Assembly: GCA_031255395.1 (NCBI GenBank)
Contig: JAIRSQ010000075.1
Coordinates: forward strand, 1 to 9,939
Origin: Spirochaetaceae bacterium
GTDB lineage: Bacteria > Spirochaetota > Spirochaetia > Treponematales > Breznakiellaceae
DNA length: 9,939 nucleotides
Reading direction: 5' to 3'
The translations under genes were made by a program, and so were the position numbers. Shown piece after piece: positions 1 through 6,384 of this stretch. Position 1 is the first letter of the stretch; each line of letters begins with the position of its first letter. The notes under the pieces were generated by a model. It was given only the letters and a program-made list of their open reading frames with translations, was not told the origin of the DNA and did no database searches.

Positions 1-16
1 AACTTTCCGCCTGCGC

Positions 17-77
17 ATTGCCACCGGCATTTTGCTGCCTGCTCGCAACGACGGATATGCGGATTCGCAATGACAGC
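17..77. repeat. Degenerate copy of a dispersed palindromic repeat (CTCGCAAYGA family)
   Basis: Positions 17-51 align without gaps to 9803-9837 at the other end of the window (25 of 35 bases identical by my count): ATTGCC, five variable bases, CA-TTTGC, six variable bases, then CTCGCAACGA (CTCGCAATGA in the right copy). A second core, TTCGCAATGACAG, follows at 64-76. On the opposite strand this reads GTCATTGCGA, a core I recall from short dispersed repeats in several bacterial genomes. No open frame uses this stretch. The rest of the leader (78-156) holds no convincing promoter: a TATATT at 130-135 has no good -35 partner. Confidence 0.6.
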
Positions 78-146
78 ATAGTCGAAAAATGAACATATCA
101 ATCGCCTAGCAACTGCTCGGACAAAACGTTATATTTATCAAACTAT

Positions 147-151
147 GGAGG
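147..151 (+). promoter_or_regulatory. Shine-Dalgarno of yedF (decides the start)
   Basis: GGAGG ends 5 nt before the ATG at 157. An in-frame ATG at 145 overlaps this motif and has no ribosome-binding site of its own, so the start at 157 is preferred. Confidence 0.85.
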
Positions 152-156
152 TATAT

Positions 157-792
157 ATGAAAACGTTGGATATGCGGGGGCAACCGTGCCCGATTCCGGT
201 GGTAAAGGCCAAAAAAACGCTGGCAGGACAGAACGAGAATGGAGTCGCCGTTCTGGTTGATAACATTGTCGCCGTGCAGAATCTCGAAAAGATGGCGAAG
301 GGGACAGGCTGCGGGTTTTCTTATGTTGAGGAGGAAGCGACAGGGACGCCATTGTACAGGGTTATCATCGTAAAGGATGCTGCCGCTGACCTGAGCGCGT
401 ACGAGCCGCAGGAAGCCGCTGGCGTCACTGTCGTTACCGCCGCCGAAAAAGACGGGAAGGGGCCGGTCGTTCTTATAACGGCGGACAGCATGGGACGCGG
501 CGAAGAGGAACTCGGACGATTGTTAATCAAAGGCTTCATTTTTTCACTGACCCAATTGAACCCACCGCCCGAAGCGGTCGTCTTTTTGAACGGCGGAGCA
601 CGGCTCACAACTGAAGGAGCAAACACCGTTCCCGACCTAAAAACGCTGGAGGATAAAGGCACGGGAATATATACCTGCGGGACCTGCGCCAATTACTACA
701 AGCTGACAGACCGTTTGGCTGTGGGAAGTGTCGTTGATATGATGAATATTGCAAGCCGTTTGGGGAAGGCGTCCGCAGTTATCACGATATGA
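157..792 (+). CDS. yedF: YedF-type sulfurtransferase-like protein (TusA + DsrE-like domains)
   Basis: A 211-residue two-domain protein. Residues 1-75 are a TusA-like domain with the hallmark MRGQPCPIPVV, where Cys11 of the CPxP motif is the expected persulfide or perselenide carrier. Residues ~100-211 form a DsrE/DsrF-like domain ending in TCGTCANYY (Cys174, Cys177) followed by LTDRLAVGSVVDMM, typical of the family annotated as selenium-metabolism YedF. The protein presumably acts in the cytoplasm, relaying sulfur or selenium from a PLP-dependent desulfurase. The next gene, which overlaps by ATGA, is such an enzyme, which supports the role. The start at 157 rests on a GGAGG 5 nt upstream. In other bacteria this pair is linked with selD and selenium-dependent molybdenum hydroxylases; neither is in this window, so selenium specificity is inference. 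Confidence 0.93.
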   Translation: MKTLDMRGQPCPIPVVKAKKTLAGQNENGVAVLVDNIVAVQNLEKMAKGTGCGFSYVEEEATGTPLYRVIIVKDAAADLSAYEPQEAAGVTVVTAAEKDGKGPVVLITADSMGRGEEELGRLLIKGFIFSLTQLNPPPEAVVFLNGGARLTTEGANTVPDLKTLEDKGTGIYTCGTCANYYKLTDRLAVGSVVDMMNIASRLGKASAVITI

Positions 793-1925
793 TATATGCG
801 AATTACGCCGCCACCTCTCCTGCATTGTCTCCCGCCGTAATCGAAACGCTTCGAGAGTATTTGGGTGGGACGCACCTAAACGCGGCCCGCAATTTCGAAG
901 GGCTTGAGGCAGGCGCGACAGCCTTGCGCGCCCGCAAGGCTGTCGCGAAACTCTTTAATGTCGCCGATCCGCTAAAGGCAGTATTCACAAGCGGCGCGAC
1001 GCTGTCGCTCAATATGGCGATAAACGGCTTGCTAAAGGAGGGCGACCATGTAATCTCTACGAGCGTGGAACATAACGCCGCGGCCCGCCCTCTTGAGGCT
1101 CTGCAAAAAAACGACATCATAGAGACAGACTGGCTTCCCTGCGCCGCGGACGGGTCGCTGGACACGGAAACTGTCCGTAAGGCAATACGAAAAAACACAA
1201 GAGCGCTGGTTATGTCCCACGCCTCAAACGTTCTCGGCACGGTATTGCCCGTGGCGGAATGTTTTGGGATCGCCCGCGAATACGGCATCCTAACAATTTT
1301 AGACGCGGCGCAGACGGGCGGAGTTCTGCCGTTCGAGGCTGATGGCGGCGTCACCGCGGACGTTATCGCGTTCACGGGCCACAAGGGGCTTGGCGCGCTG
1401 GCTGGCACGGGCGGATTGGTGATAGGCGAGAAGGCCGCCGCTCAAATGCGTCCGTGGATACGGGGAGGCACAGGCAGCGTGTCGCAATCCCTTAATATGC
1501 CGCAATTCCTGCCCGATAAGTTTGAGCCGGGCACGCAGAACACGATCGGCATCCTAAGCCTTGCCGTGTCCGTCGAAGAGATCCTAAGCGTCGGCGTAGA
1601 AAATATCCGGGAACATGAACGCTCCCTTACGGCGCGCTTTCTGGCAGGATTGCGTGAAATAAAAAAAATTACCGTTCACGGAATTCTTGACCCGGACCGC
1701 TGCACGGCGCTTGTTTCAATTGCTGTAAGGGGGTATGACGCGGGCGAAGTTTCCAGACGTCTTTTTGAAAATCGCGGTATAGTTACCCGTAGCGGACTGC
1801 ACTGCTCTCCGCTGGCGCACAAGACCGCCGGCACATATCCGCACGGGACTGTCCGTTTCAGTTTCGGGCGCGGAACCGCGATGGAAGAAATCGATACTAT
1901 ACTCGAAGCTCTGTCGGAATTGTAG
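789..1925 (+). CDS. Cysteine desulfurase family protein (class V aminotransferase fold, NifS/SufS-like)
   Basis: A 378-residue PLP enzyme of normal family length. It begins MIYANYAATSPA, like the MIYFDNAATT start of NifS-type proteins. Visible active-site elements are EHNA (His95, stacking on PLP), LDAAQTGG (Asp172, Gln175), FTGHKG (Lys199, Schiff-base lysine) and RSGLHCSPLAH (Cys339, the nucleophile that takes the persulfide or perselenide). It ends with the usual PHGTVRFSFGRGTAMEEID. The expected reaction is removal of sulfur from cysteine, or selenium from selenocysteine, giving alanine and an enzyme-bound persulfide. It overlaps yedF by ATGA with no separate ribosome-binding site, so the two are probably translationally coupled, and YedF is a likely acceptor. 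It resembles the EF2568-like desulfurase subfamily seen beside selenium genes more than housekeeping IscS, but I cannot prove that without alignment. No scaffold gene (iscU or sufU) is adjacent. Confidence 0.92.
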   Translation: MIYANYAATSPALSPAVIETLREYLGGTHLNAARNFEGLEAGATALRARKAVAKLFNVADPLKAVFTSGATLSLNMAINGLLKEGDHVISTSVEHNAAARPLEALQKNDIIETDWLPCAADGSLDTETVRKAIRKNTRALVMSHASNVLGTVLPVAECFGIAREYGILTILDAAQTGGVLPFEADGGVTADVIAFTGHKGLGALAGTGGLVIGEKAAAQMRPWIRGGTGSVSQSLNMPQFLPDKFEPGTQNTIGILSLAVSVEEILSVGVENIREHERSLTARFLAGLREIKKITVHGILDPDRCTALVSIAVRGYDAGEVSRRLFENRGIVTRSGLHCSPLAHKTAGTYPHGTVRFSFGRGTAMEEIDTILEALSEL

Positions 1926-1980
1926 CGTGCCGTCAGTCCCTCCTCGTTTAGGCCGGATAAGGACAGGTTGCCATTGACTC

Positions 1981-1996
1981 ATTTTCCCCGGAAAAT
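1981..1996. other. AT-rich inverted repeat between the desulfurase gene and era
   Basis: ATTTTC (1981-1986), CCCG, GAAAAT (1991-1996), followed by TATT. It could be a weak terminator for the upstream operon or a regulatory site, since it ends 20 bp before the era -35 box. The stem is short and AT-rich and lacks a real T-run. The rest of 1926-2015 shows nothing else I can name. Confidence 0.25.
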
Positions 1997-2015
1997 TATT
2001 AGGCAACGCGCGCTG

Positions 2016-2043
2016 TTGAACATGTCAAGAATTTGTCTATAAT
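2016..2043 (+). promoter_or_regulatory. Candidate sigma70-type promoter of era
   Basis: TTGAAC (2016-2021), 16-bp spacer, then a perfect TATAAT (2038-2043). Expected transcription start is near 2049-2052, giving a leader of only about 15 nt before the ATG at 2066. This suggests era has its own promoter, separate from the yedF operon. Confidence 0.6.
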
Positions 2044-2065
2044 TATACCGGCATGACAAAAGACA

Positions 2066-3040
2066 ATGAATTTGGGCACGACGCGCGTGAAGACTGAAAT
2101 CACGGCAAAACCAAAAGTTAGGCCTAACAAGAGCGCGTTTGCGGCCATCATCGGGCGGCCTTCAGTAGGCAAATCCACTCTGCTGAACCGGCTGTGCGGC
2201 GCAAAGGCCGCCATCGTAAGCCCCGTGCCGCAGACAACGCGGAACAGCATACGCGGCATAGTGAACAGGCCGGAGGGTCAGATTGTCTTTGTCGACACGC
2301 CCGGAATGCATATTTCCGGCAAAAAGTTGAATTTGCGTCTGTTGGAAACGGCAGCGCGGGCTTTGGACGAGGCCGACATCGCGCTGTATGTACTTGACGC
2401 TTCCCGTCCGCCTGGGCCGGAGGAAGATGCCGTCATAAAAGTGCTGGAGCGGCGGGATGGGGCGGCAAGCCAGAAAACCGTTGCCGCCATCAATAAAATC
2501 GACGCCGCGGACAGTGCCGCAGCCGCTATTTCCGACAATTATCTAAAAGAACGGTTGCCGTTGTTGCCGTCCGAACGCGTTTTTTACATATCGGCGTTGC
2601 GAAACGAAGGTATCGACGCGATGCTTGCCTGTATGTTCCGGCTTGCTCCGGAGGGGCCGGCGTTATACGGCAAAGACTGCTACACCGACCAGGAACCCGC
2701 CTTCCGCATAGCCGAGATTGTCCGCGAGAAGGCCATGAACCGGTTGCGCGAAGAACTGCCCCACTCGATATATGTCGATGTTGCCGATATGGAATTGCGT
2801 AGTAGCGGGACAGGAAAAACCGCCTGCCAAACGCTATGGGTTCGCGCTTTCATCATGGCGGAACGGGAATCCCAGAAGGGGATGATAGTCGGCAAAGGCG
2901 GCAGTATGATTCGCTCGATACGGCTCGCGGCGTTGCGTGACCTAAAAAAGGTCTTTGATTGGAAAATAGAACTCGATCTGCGCGTGAAAACGGCGCAAGA
3001 CTGGCGCGGCAATGACGCCATTCTAAAAAAACTGGTTTAG
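2066..3040 (+). CDS. era: GTPase Era
   Basis: Era is a GTPase that binds 16S rRNA and helps assemble the 30S subunit. The GTPase domain shows G1 GRPSVGKST (30-38), G2 QTTR (56-59), G3 DTPG (77-80), G4 NKID (143-146) and G5 SAL (176-178). The linker motif PAFRIAEIVREKA...EELPHSIYVDV and a C-terminal KH domain with VGKGGSMI (275-282) complete the Era architecture. The 324 residues slightly exceed the usual ~300 because of about 20 extra N-terminal residues. No Shine-Dalgarno precedes the ATG at 2066, so the start is uncertain; a GTG at 2087 is an in-frame alternative. An out-of-frame ATG at 2053 opens a 14-codon frame closing at 2097 across the same region, which could be chance or a remnant of a shifted start. 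No gene overlap ties era to its neighbours. Confidence 0.96.
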   Translation: MNLGTTRVKTEITAKPKVRPNKSAFAAIIGRPSVGKSTLLNRLCGAKAAIVSPVPQTTRNSIRGIVNRPEGQIVFVDTPGMHISGKKLNLRLLETAARALDEADIALYVLDASRPPGPEEDAVIKVLERRDGAASQKTVAAINKIDAADSAAAAISDNYLKERLPLLPSERVFYISALRNEGIDAMLACMFRLAPEGPALYGKDCYTDQEPAFRIAEIVREKAMNRLREELPHSIYVDVADMELRSSGTGKTACQTLWVRAFIMAERESQKGMIVGKGGSMIRSIRLAALRDLKKVFDWKIELDLRVKTAQDWRGNDAILKKLV

Positions 3041-3170
3041 ATTGCCGCATACGGCCTTCGCGTTTAACTTTAGGCAAGGCAAAGACGGCTGTCATTTTTT
3101 CCGTTTTTCGGCATAAAATATACCATAGGCGGTTGCGGCGTATGCCGTAATTTACGCCGGATTTCATTTT

Positions 3171-3176
3171 GGAGAG
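3171..3176 (+). promoter_or_regulatory. Shine-Dalgarno of the DJ-1/PfpI gene (decides the start)
   Basis: GGAGAG, with GGAG ending 6 nt before the ATG at 3181. An in-frame TTG at 3169 would overlap this motif, so the ATG at 3181 is the better start. Confidence 0.8.
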
Positions 3177-3180
3177 TCCT

Positions 3181-3744
3181 ATGGGTAAAAAAATGTTTTT
3201 GTTACTGGCTGACGGCTTTGAAGAAGTCGAGGCGCTTACGCCCGTCGATTATCTGCGCCGCGCCGAGATTGATGTTGCCACGGTTTCTATAAGCGGCAGT
3301 TTGACCGTAACCGGCGCACACAATGTTCAGGTAACGGCTGATATGCCGATACGTAACTTGATTGGCGAGGGGCTTGGCGACGGAATTATCCTGCCGGGCG
3401 GTTTGCTGGGAGCGAAAAACATTGCAGCAAGCGCCGATGTCAGCCTGCTGATAAAAAAAGCGCGGCAAGAGTCGCTGTTGATCTGCGCTATATGCGCCTC
3501 TCCAGCCGTAGCGCTTGTTCCAACGGGAATACTTGATAACGCCGCTTGGACGTGTTATCCGGGAGCGGAAAAGGACGCGGGCAAAGCCAAAGAAACATGG
3601 CGGGAGGACAGAGTCGTAGCCGACGGCAATATAATTACAAGTCGCGCCGCCGGCACTGCGGCGGAATGGTCGTTCAAAATCATCGAAAAACTGCTTGGCG
3701 CGGAAACGCGGAGCAGAATAGCAAAGTCCGTCCTGCTCGAATAG
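3181..3744 (+). CDS. DJ-1/PfpI family protein (YajL/DJ-1-like)
   Basis: A 187-residue single-domain protein, the normal length for the DJ-1 subfamily. The opening LLADGFEEVEA supplies the conserved glutamate (Glu15), and ICAICASPAVAL carries the reactive nucleophile-elbow cysteine (Cys105, equivalent to Cys106 of human DJ-1). LPGG (71-74) and TSRAAGTA (153-160) match the conserved LPGG and TSRGPGT segments. The residue aligned with DJ-1 His126 is Tyr126 in TCYPG. Family members have been described as chaperones, glyoxalase- or deglycase-like enzymes and oxidative-stress proteins; the exact activity here cannot be read from sequence. It is preceded by a 140-bp gap with a TAAAAT at 3114-3119 but no convincing -35. 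It converges on the RelA/SpoT-TPR gene 7 bp downstream. Confidence 0.9.
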   Translation: MGKKMFLLLADGFEEVEALTPVDYLRRAEIDVATVSISGSLTVTGAHNVQVTADMPIRNLIGEGLGDGIILPGGLLGAKNIAASADVSLLIKKARQESLLICAICASPAVALVPTGILDNAAWTCYPGAEKDAGKAKETWREDRVVADGNIITSRAAGTAAEWSFKIIEKLLGAETRSRIAKSVLLE

Positions 3745-3752
3745 TCCGCGCC
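3697..3752. terminator. Possible bidirectional terminator hairpin between convergent genes
   Basis: Outer arms GGCGCGGA (3697-3704) and TCCGCGCC (3745-3752) pair perfectly. Inner arms GAGCAG (3711-3716) and CTGCTC (3733-3738) also pair perfectly, separated by matching 6-nt internal loops, with a 16-nt apical loop. It spans the stop of the DJ-1 gene and the last base of the opposing stop codon. On the minus strand the stem is followed after 6 nt by TTTTT; on the plus strand by TACATTTT. It is not a textbook terminator because the U-tracts are offset. Confidence 0.4.
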
Positions 3753-4981
3753 TACATTTTCAGCTTGTTAAGGAGCAACAACTTCAGTTTGCTCGCGCCG
3801 TCAAGTTCAGGGGCAAGGGCGAGTGAAGCCTCACAGTCTGCGAGCGCCTGCGGATAGTCTTTCAAATGGTAGTAAGCCTCGGCACGGCGGTAAAAGCAGT
3901 ACGACTGATAGCGGTTTATGGCGATGGATGTGTCAAAGTCTTCAATCGCGGCGGCGTACTGCTGTAAAACAAGCCGTACTACGCCGCAGTAGTAGGCCGC
4001 TTGGTACGACTTTTCGTCCAGCTTCAAAGACTGACTAAAGTCTTCTATCGCCTCGTTGTAACGAGACTGGGCAAAAAAAGCCATGCCCCTGTGCTTGTAT
4101 ATCAAAGCTGTTGTCTTGACATCGGGTTTAAGGTTGAGTATAGCCGAATAGTATGACGTAGCGTCTGAAAAAAGCCCGCGGTTGTGAGCGTAAAGAGCGT
4201 TCAAAAGAAGGTCATCAATAGAATCGCTGGCCAAATTAACAGGCGCTTTTTCATCGGCTCTTTTGAGCGCTATTCCGTCGAACAGAAAGGCGTCGGCAGC
4301 CTCTTCGACCTTCTTGAAAAAAGTGTCCTTGCGGTGTCCCAGTTGCTTGTTAAAATTTCGTTGGTATGTGCGGATTTCTTGAAATATTGTATCGGCAAGT
4401 GAAAGGCTGGCGTTTATAGCTGCCAGTTTCCGTTTCATGGGGTGGTCAAACGGCCGAAATTCCGCCTTGTAGACTAACTCGTGTTCGACTTCCGCCCAAG
4501 CGTCCTGCAAAATGGTACGAATTTGGATCTCGATGATGTCGCCTGTAAACGGAATTTTGACGCTATTGAGGTATTTATCACCTATTTCCGCCGGGAGTTG
4601 GACCAAAAAATGTATGGATTCATAACCGAATTCCTTAAAAGAATAGGCGGATCCCTTCCTTTCGACCTCTGCAACTTTAAAATTGCTTTTTACCAGCTTT
4701 TCAACCGCGACTGTGTCTTCGATAAACGGACAAACAACCCTTATTCCTATTTGGTCGGGTATTACGGGAAGGTTGTTGTTTGGAACATCTTTCAGGTAGC
4801 GCAGGTATTTATTAAAAAAACTCTCGAAGCTCTTCACCCTGCCCTTGATTGTAAGATTTGACGGGAGCCCAGAAACAAGTTTTTCTAAGCGGGTCTCCAG
4901 TTCTTTTACTATCAGTTCACGAGAAGGGAAATCGGCTTCATATCGTTTTTGTAACGCGTTTTTATCGGGTATTTGCCGCAT
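3752..4981 (-). CDS. RelA/SpoT-type (p)ppGpp synthetase domain protein with C-terminal TPR repeats
   Basis: From the ATG at 4981 this is a 409-residue protein. Residues ~35-215 are a RelA/SpoT nucleotidyltransferase domain: IKGRVKSFESFF (45-56), DQIGIRVVC (76-84, Asp76 at the metal-binding position), FGYESIHFLV (118-127), EIQIRT (151-156) and WAEVEHELVYK (162-172). These resemble small alarmone synthetases. There is no HD hydrolase domain, no TGS and no ACT. Residues ~260-400 carry TPR-type repeats (for example ALIYKHRGMAFFAQSRYNEAIEDFSQSLKLD and YCFYRRAEAYYHLKDYPQALADCEASL), normally protein-docking helices. The likely role is synthesis of (p)ppGpp or a related pyrophosphorylated nucleotide, controlled by a TPR partner; that is inference. 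An in-frame ATG at 5089 would extend it by 36 residues but lies inside a terminator hairpin, so the start at 4981 behind GGGAGGGGG is chosen. No antitoxin gene is adjacent. Confidence 0.85.
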   Translation of the reverse strand: MRQIPDKNALQKRYEADFPSRELIVKELETRLEKLVSGLPSNLTIKGRVKSFESFFNKYLRYLKDVPNNNLPVIPDQIGIRVVCPFIEDTVAVEKLVKSNFKVAEVERKGSAYSFKEFGYESIHFLVQLPAEIGDKYLNSVKIPFTGDIIEIQIRTILQDAWAEVEHELVYKAEFRPFDHPMKRKLAAINASLSLADTIFQEIRTYQRNFNKQLGHRKDTFFKKVEEAADAFLFDGIALKRADEKAPVNLASDSIDDLLLNALYAHNRGLFSDATSYYSAILNLKPDVKTTALIYKHRGMAFFAQSRYNEAIEDFSQSLKLDEKSYQAAYYCGVVRLVLQQYAAAIEDFDTSIAINRYQSYCFYRRAEAYYHLKDYPQALADCEASLALAPELDGASKLKLLLLNKLKM

Positions 4982-4992
4982 CTTTGTTTTAG

Positions 4993-5001
4993 CCCCCTCC
5001 C
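4993..5001 (-). promoter_or_regulatory. Shine-Dalgarno-like tract for the RelA/SpoT-TPR gene
   Basis: On the minus strand GGGAGGGGG ends 11 nt before the ATG at 4981. The spacing is a little long, but it is the only strong purine tract upstream of a start in this frame. I found no clear promoter hexamers between it and the flaA terminator. Confidence 0.5.
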
Positions 5002-5070
5002 GACAACGCTCAGCCAAGCTTATCCGCGCTTTTAAGCGAGAGAGGGTTTTCCAGTTATAATCGTCCCGGT

Positions 5071-5102
5071 AAAAAACCGCCATAGCCATCTGCGTATGGC
5101 GG
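5071..5102 (-). terminator. Intrinsic terminator of flaA
   Basis: Read on the minus strand, CCGCCATA (5102-5095), a 10-nt loop, TATGGCGG (5084-5077), then six T residues (5076-5071). The 8-bp stem is perfect. It lies about 90 bp past the flaA stop codon and upstream of the RelA/SpoT-TPR gene, so it should separate the two transcripts. Confidence 0.85.
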
Positions 5103-5191
5103 CATGATTACAATTATCCGTGTAAAATGGGCAACACCCGCCGCACGGGAGAGCGGTTTGAAGTCCGCCCCGCCCATGCGTATGCTCTCGG

Positions 5192-6235
5192 TTACTGTTG
5201 CGCCTCTGCCCCCGCGGCGTTAGACGGCCTATTAGGGTCGGTAAAGTAACTTTCGGACGCTTTCTTTTCAGCCTCAAGATAGCGCCATACCTGATCCTTG
5301 CCAAAGTTGGTCAACTCGAGTTTCTGCCTTTCCGCCTCGCGCTCCCTGATGATGTTCCACTCGGATTCATCGTCAATATCGTTACTGCCGGGTTCAAGCT
5401 GAGCCTTATCGTAAACAATCTGGACGTCTTTGAAATACACGACAAAATCGCCGCCTTCGTTAGAGCCGTCCCGCTGAATAAGGAAACCGCCGAAACGGAG
5501 GTACGGGGTATTGTTCGGGTAAAGCTGATATATCCGGAGAGAACGGGAGCGCACTTCGTTGATATACTGGGGGTTGTCCCATTTAAGATCGGCCCATCCG
5601 TCAAAATTCAGGTAGCCCAAGAATATCGTCTGGCTTCTGCCTGAACCGTCAATCAGGATCGCTGACAGCGAATGCGGCGCATTGACGCCGTAAACTCTTA
5701 CCTGCAATGACTTTATTGCGCCGACATTTTTTACGATGCCATATCCGTTTTCAAAACGGGAACCGGCCGTCGAATAGTTTGGATCATCCTGCTCAACAAT
5801 CTCGCCGTCCTCGGTAACATCCGAGAATTCATAGGCCGGAATGTCAAACGGCGGGCGAATCAGAGCCCACGAATTGTAAGGCGCCGCCGGAAAATGAATC
5901 CTAGTACCCAGCACATTCGTATGCTCCCTTGACGCTGACACTTTCGTATAACTGTTAACAGAGTTTGTTACCGTGCGGGATGACGGCGCCAGTTCAACCT
6001 TCCAGTTAGGCAAAGCCATCGAGGTTTTCATCAGCCCTTTTTGCTCCTCAGTGTAGTTAGTCCCGGCTGTGTTAGAAAAATCCATCAAAGTCTGACGGTT
6101 TTGGGGTAACACGTCAGGCTGGTCCAAAAAAACATCGGGCACAAGATTAGAAAAGTCTATAAGAACACTTTCATCCGCAACCGCAGTGCCGATAGCCGCC
6201 AAAGCAAAAGCCACAAAAACGAATAACCGCTTCAT
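5192..6235 (-). CDS. flaA: Flagellar filament outer layer (sheath) protein FlaA
   Basis: A 347-residue secreted protein. A signal peptide covers residues 1-20 (MKRLFVFVAFALAAIGTAVA, cleavage before DESV). The mature part has spirochaetal FlaA features: an early LIDFSNLVPD, an LMDFSNTAGTNYTEEQKGLMKTSMALPNWKVEL-type region around residues 50-82, APSSRTVTNS, then a beta-rich body including GNYGIVKNVG-like ENGYGIVKNVGAIKSLQVRVYG and a late FKDVQIVYDKAQLE segment. In spirochaetes FlaA is exported to the periplasm and forms a sheath over the FlaB core of the endoflagellum, affecting stiffness and shape. The ATG at 6235 is preceded by AAAGGAG with 6-nt spacing. It is flanked by its own tandem promoters and terminator, so it is probably a single-gene unit away from other flagellar genes. 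Spirochaetes often have more than one FlaA paralogue; which one this is cannot be told here. Confidence 0.92.
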   Translation of the reverse strand: MKRLFVFVAFALAAIGTAVADESVLIDFSNLVPDVFLDQPDVLPQNRQTLMDFSNTAGTNYTEEQKGLMKTSMALPNWKVELAPSSRTVTNSVNSYTKVSASREHTNVLGTRIHFPAAPYNSWALIRPPFDIPAYEFSDVTEDGEIVEQDDPNYSTAGSRFENGYGIVKNVGAIKSLQVRVYGVNAPHSLSAILIDGSGRSQTIFLGYLNFDGWADLKWDNPQYINEVRSRSLRIYQLYPNNTPYLRFGGFLIQRDGSNEGGDFVVYFKDVQIVYDKAQLEPGSNDIDDESEWNIIREREAERQKLELTNFGKDQVWRYLEAEKKASESYFTDPNRPSNAAGAEAQQ

Positions 6236-6262
6236 TTATTGCTCCTTTCCGTTTACTCTTAA

Positions 6263-6291
6263 ATAATACTCGCGTAAAAAGCGCAAGTCAA
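6263..6291 (-). promoter_or_regulatory. flaA promoter P2 (proximal, sigma70-like)
   Basis: On the minus strand TTGACT (6291-6286), 17-bp spacer, TATTAT (6268-6263). Each hexamer matches consensus at 5 of 6 positions and the spacing is optimal. The expected start is about 20 nt upstream of the flaA start codon, just ahead of the Shine-Dalgarno. Confidence 0.7.
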
Positions 6292-6302
6292 AAATATGTT
6301 TC

Positions 6303-6332
6303 ATTATAACAATGAACATCAAAAATTGTCAA
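6303..6332 (-). promoter_or_regulatory. flaA promoter P1 (distal, consensus sigma70)
   Basis: On the minus strand a perfect TTGACA (6332-6327) and a perfect TATAAT (6308-6303) with an 18-bp spacer. It lies directly upstream of P2, so flaA has tandem housekeeping-type promoters, and no sigma28 motif is evident. The remaining gap to the GerMN gene (6333-6384) holds no strong terminator. Confidence 0.85.
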
Positions 6333-6384
6333 CATCCGCGATAAAAGGGGCCGACGCGCCAATTCAATTATCGGCAACGCAGGG

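Noticed and set aside
803..1408. 201-residue open frame on the minus strand opposite the desulfurase gene
   Set aside because: It lies wholly antisense to a gene with intact catalytic motifs, has low-complexity Ser/Ala/Pro composition and no recognisable domain; it is a shadow of GC-rich codon use.
2053..2097. 14-codon frame overlapping the era start
   Set aside because: It is too short to call as a gene and has no ribosome-binding site; noted only as a finding about the era start.
4481..4861. 126-residue plus-strand frame opposite the RelA/SpoT domain
   Set aside because: It is antisense to a clearly conserved domain, and its translation shows no family features.
5032..5304. 90-residue minus-strand frame overlapping the end of flaA
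   Set aside because: It runs through the flaA 3' end and across the terminator in another frame, with no conserved motif or ribosome site.
6333..6384. Terminator for the malQ operon after the GerMN gene
   Set aside because: Only 4-bp stems without a T-run are visible, so read-through into flaA cannot be excluded, but no terminator can be called.
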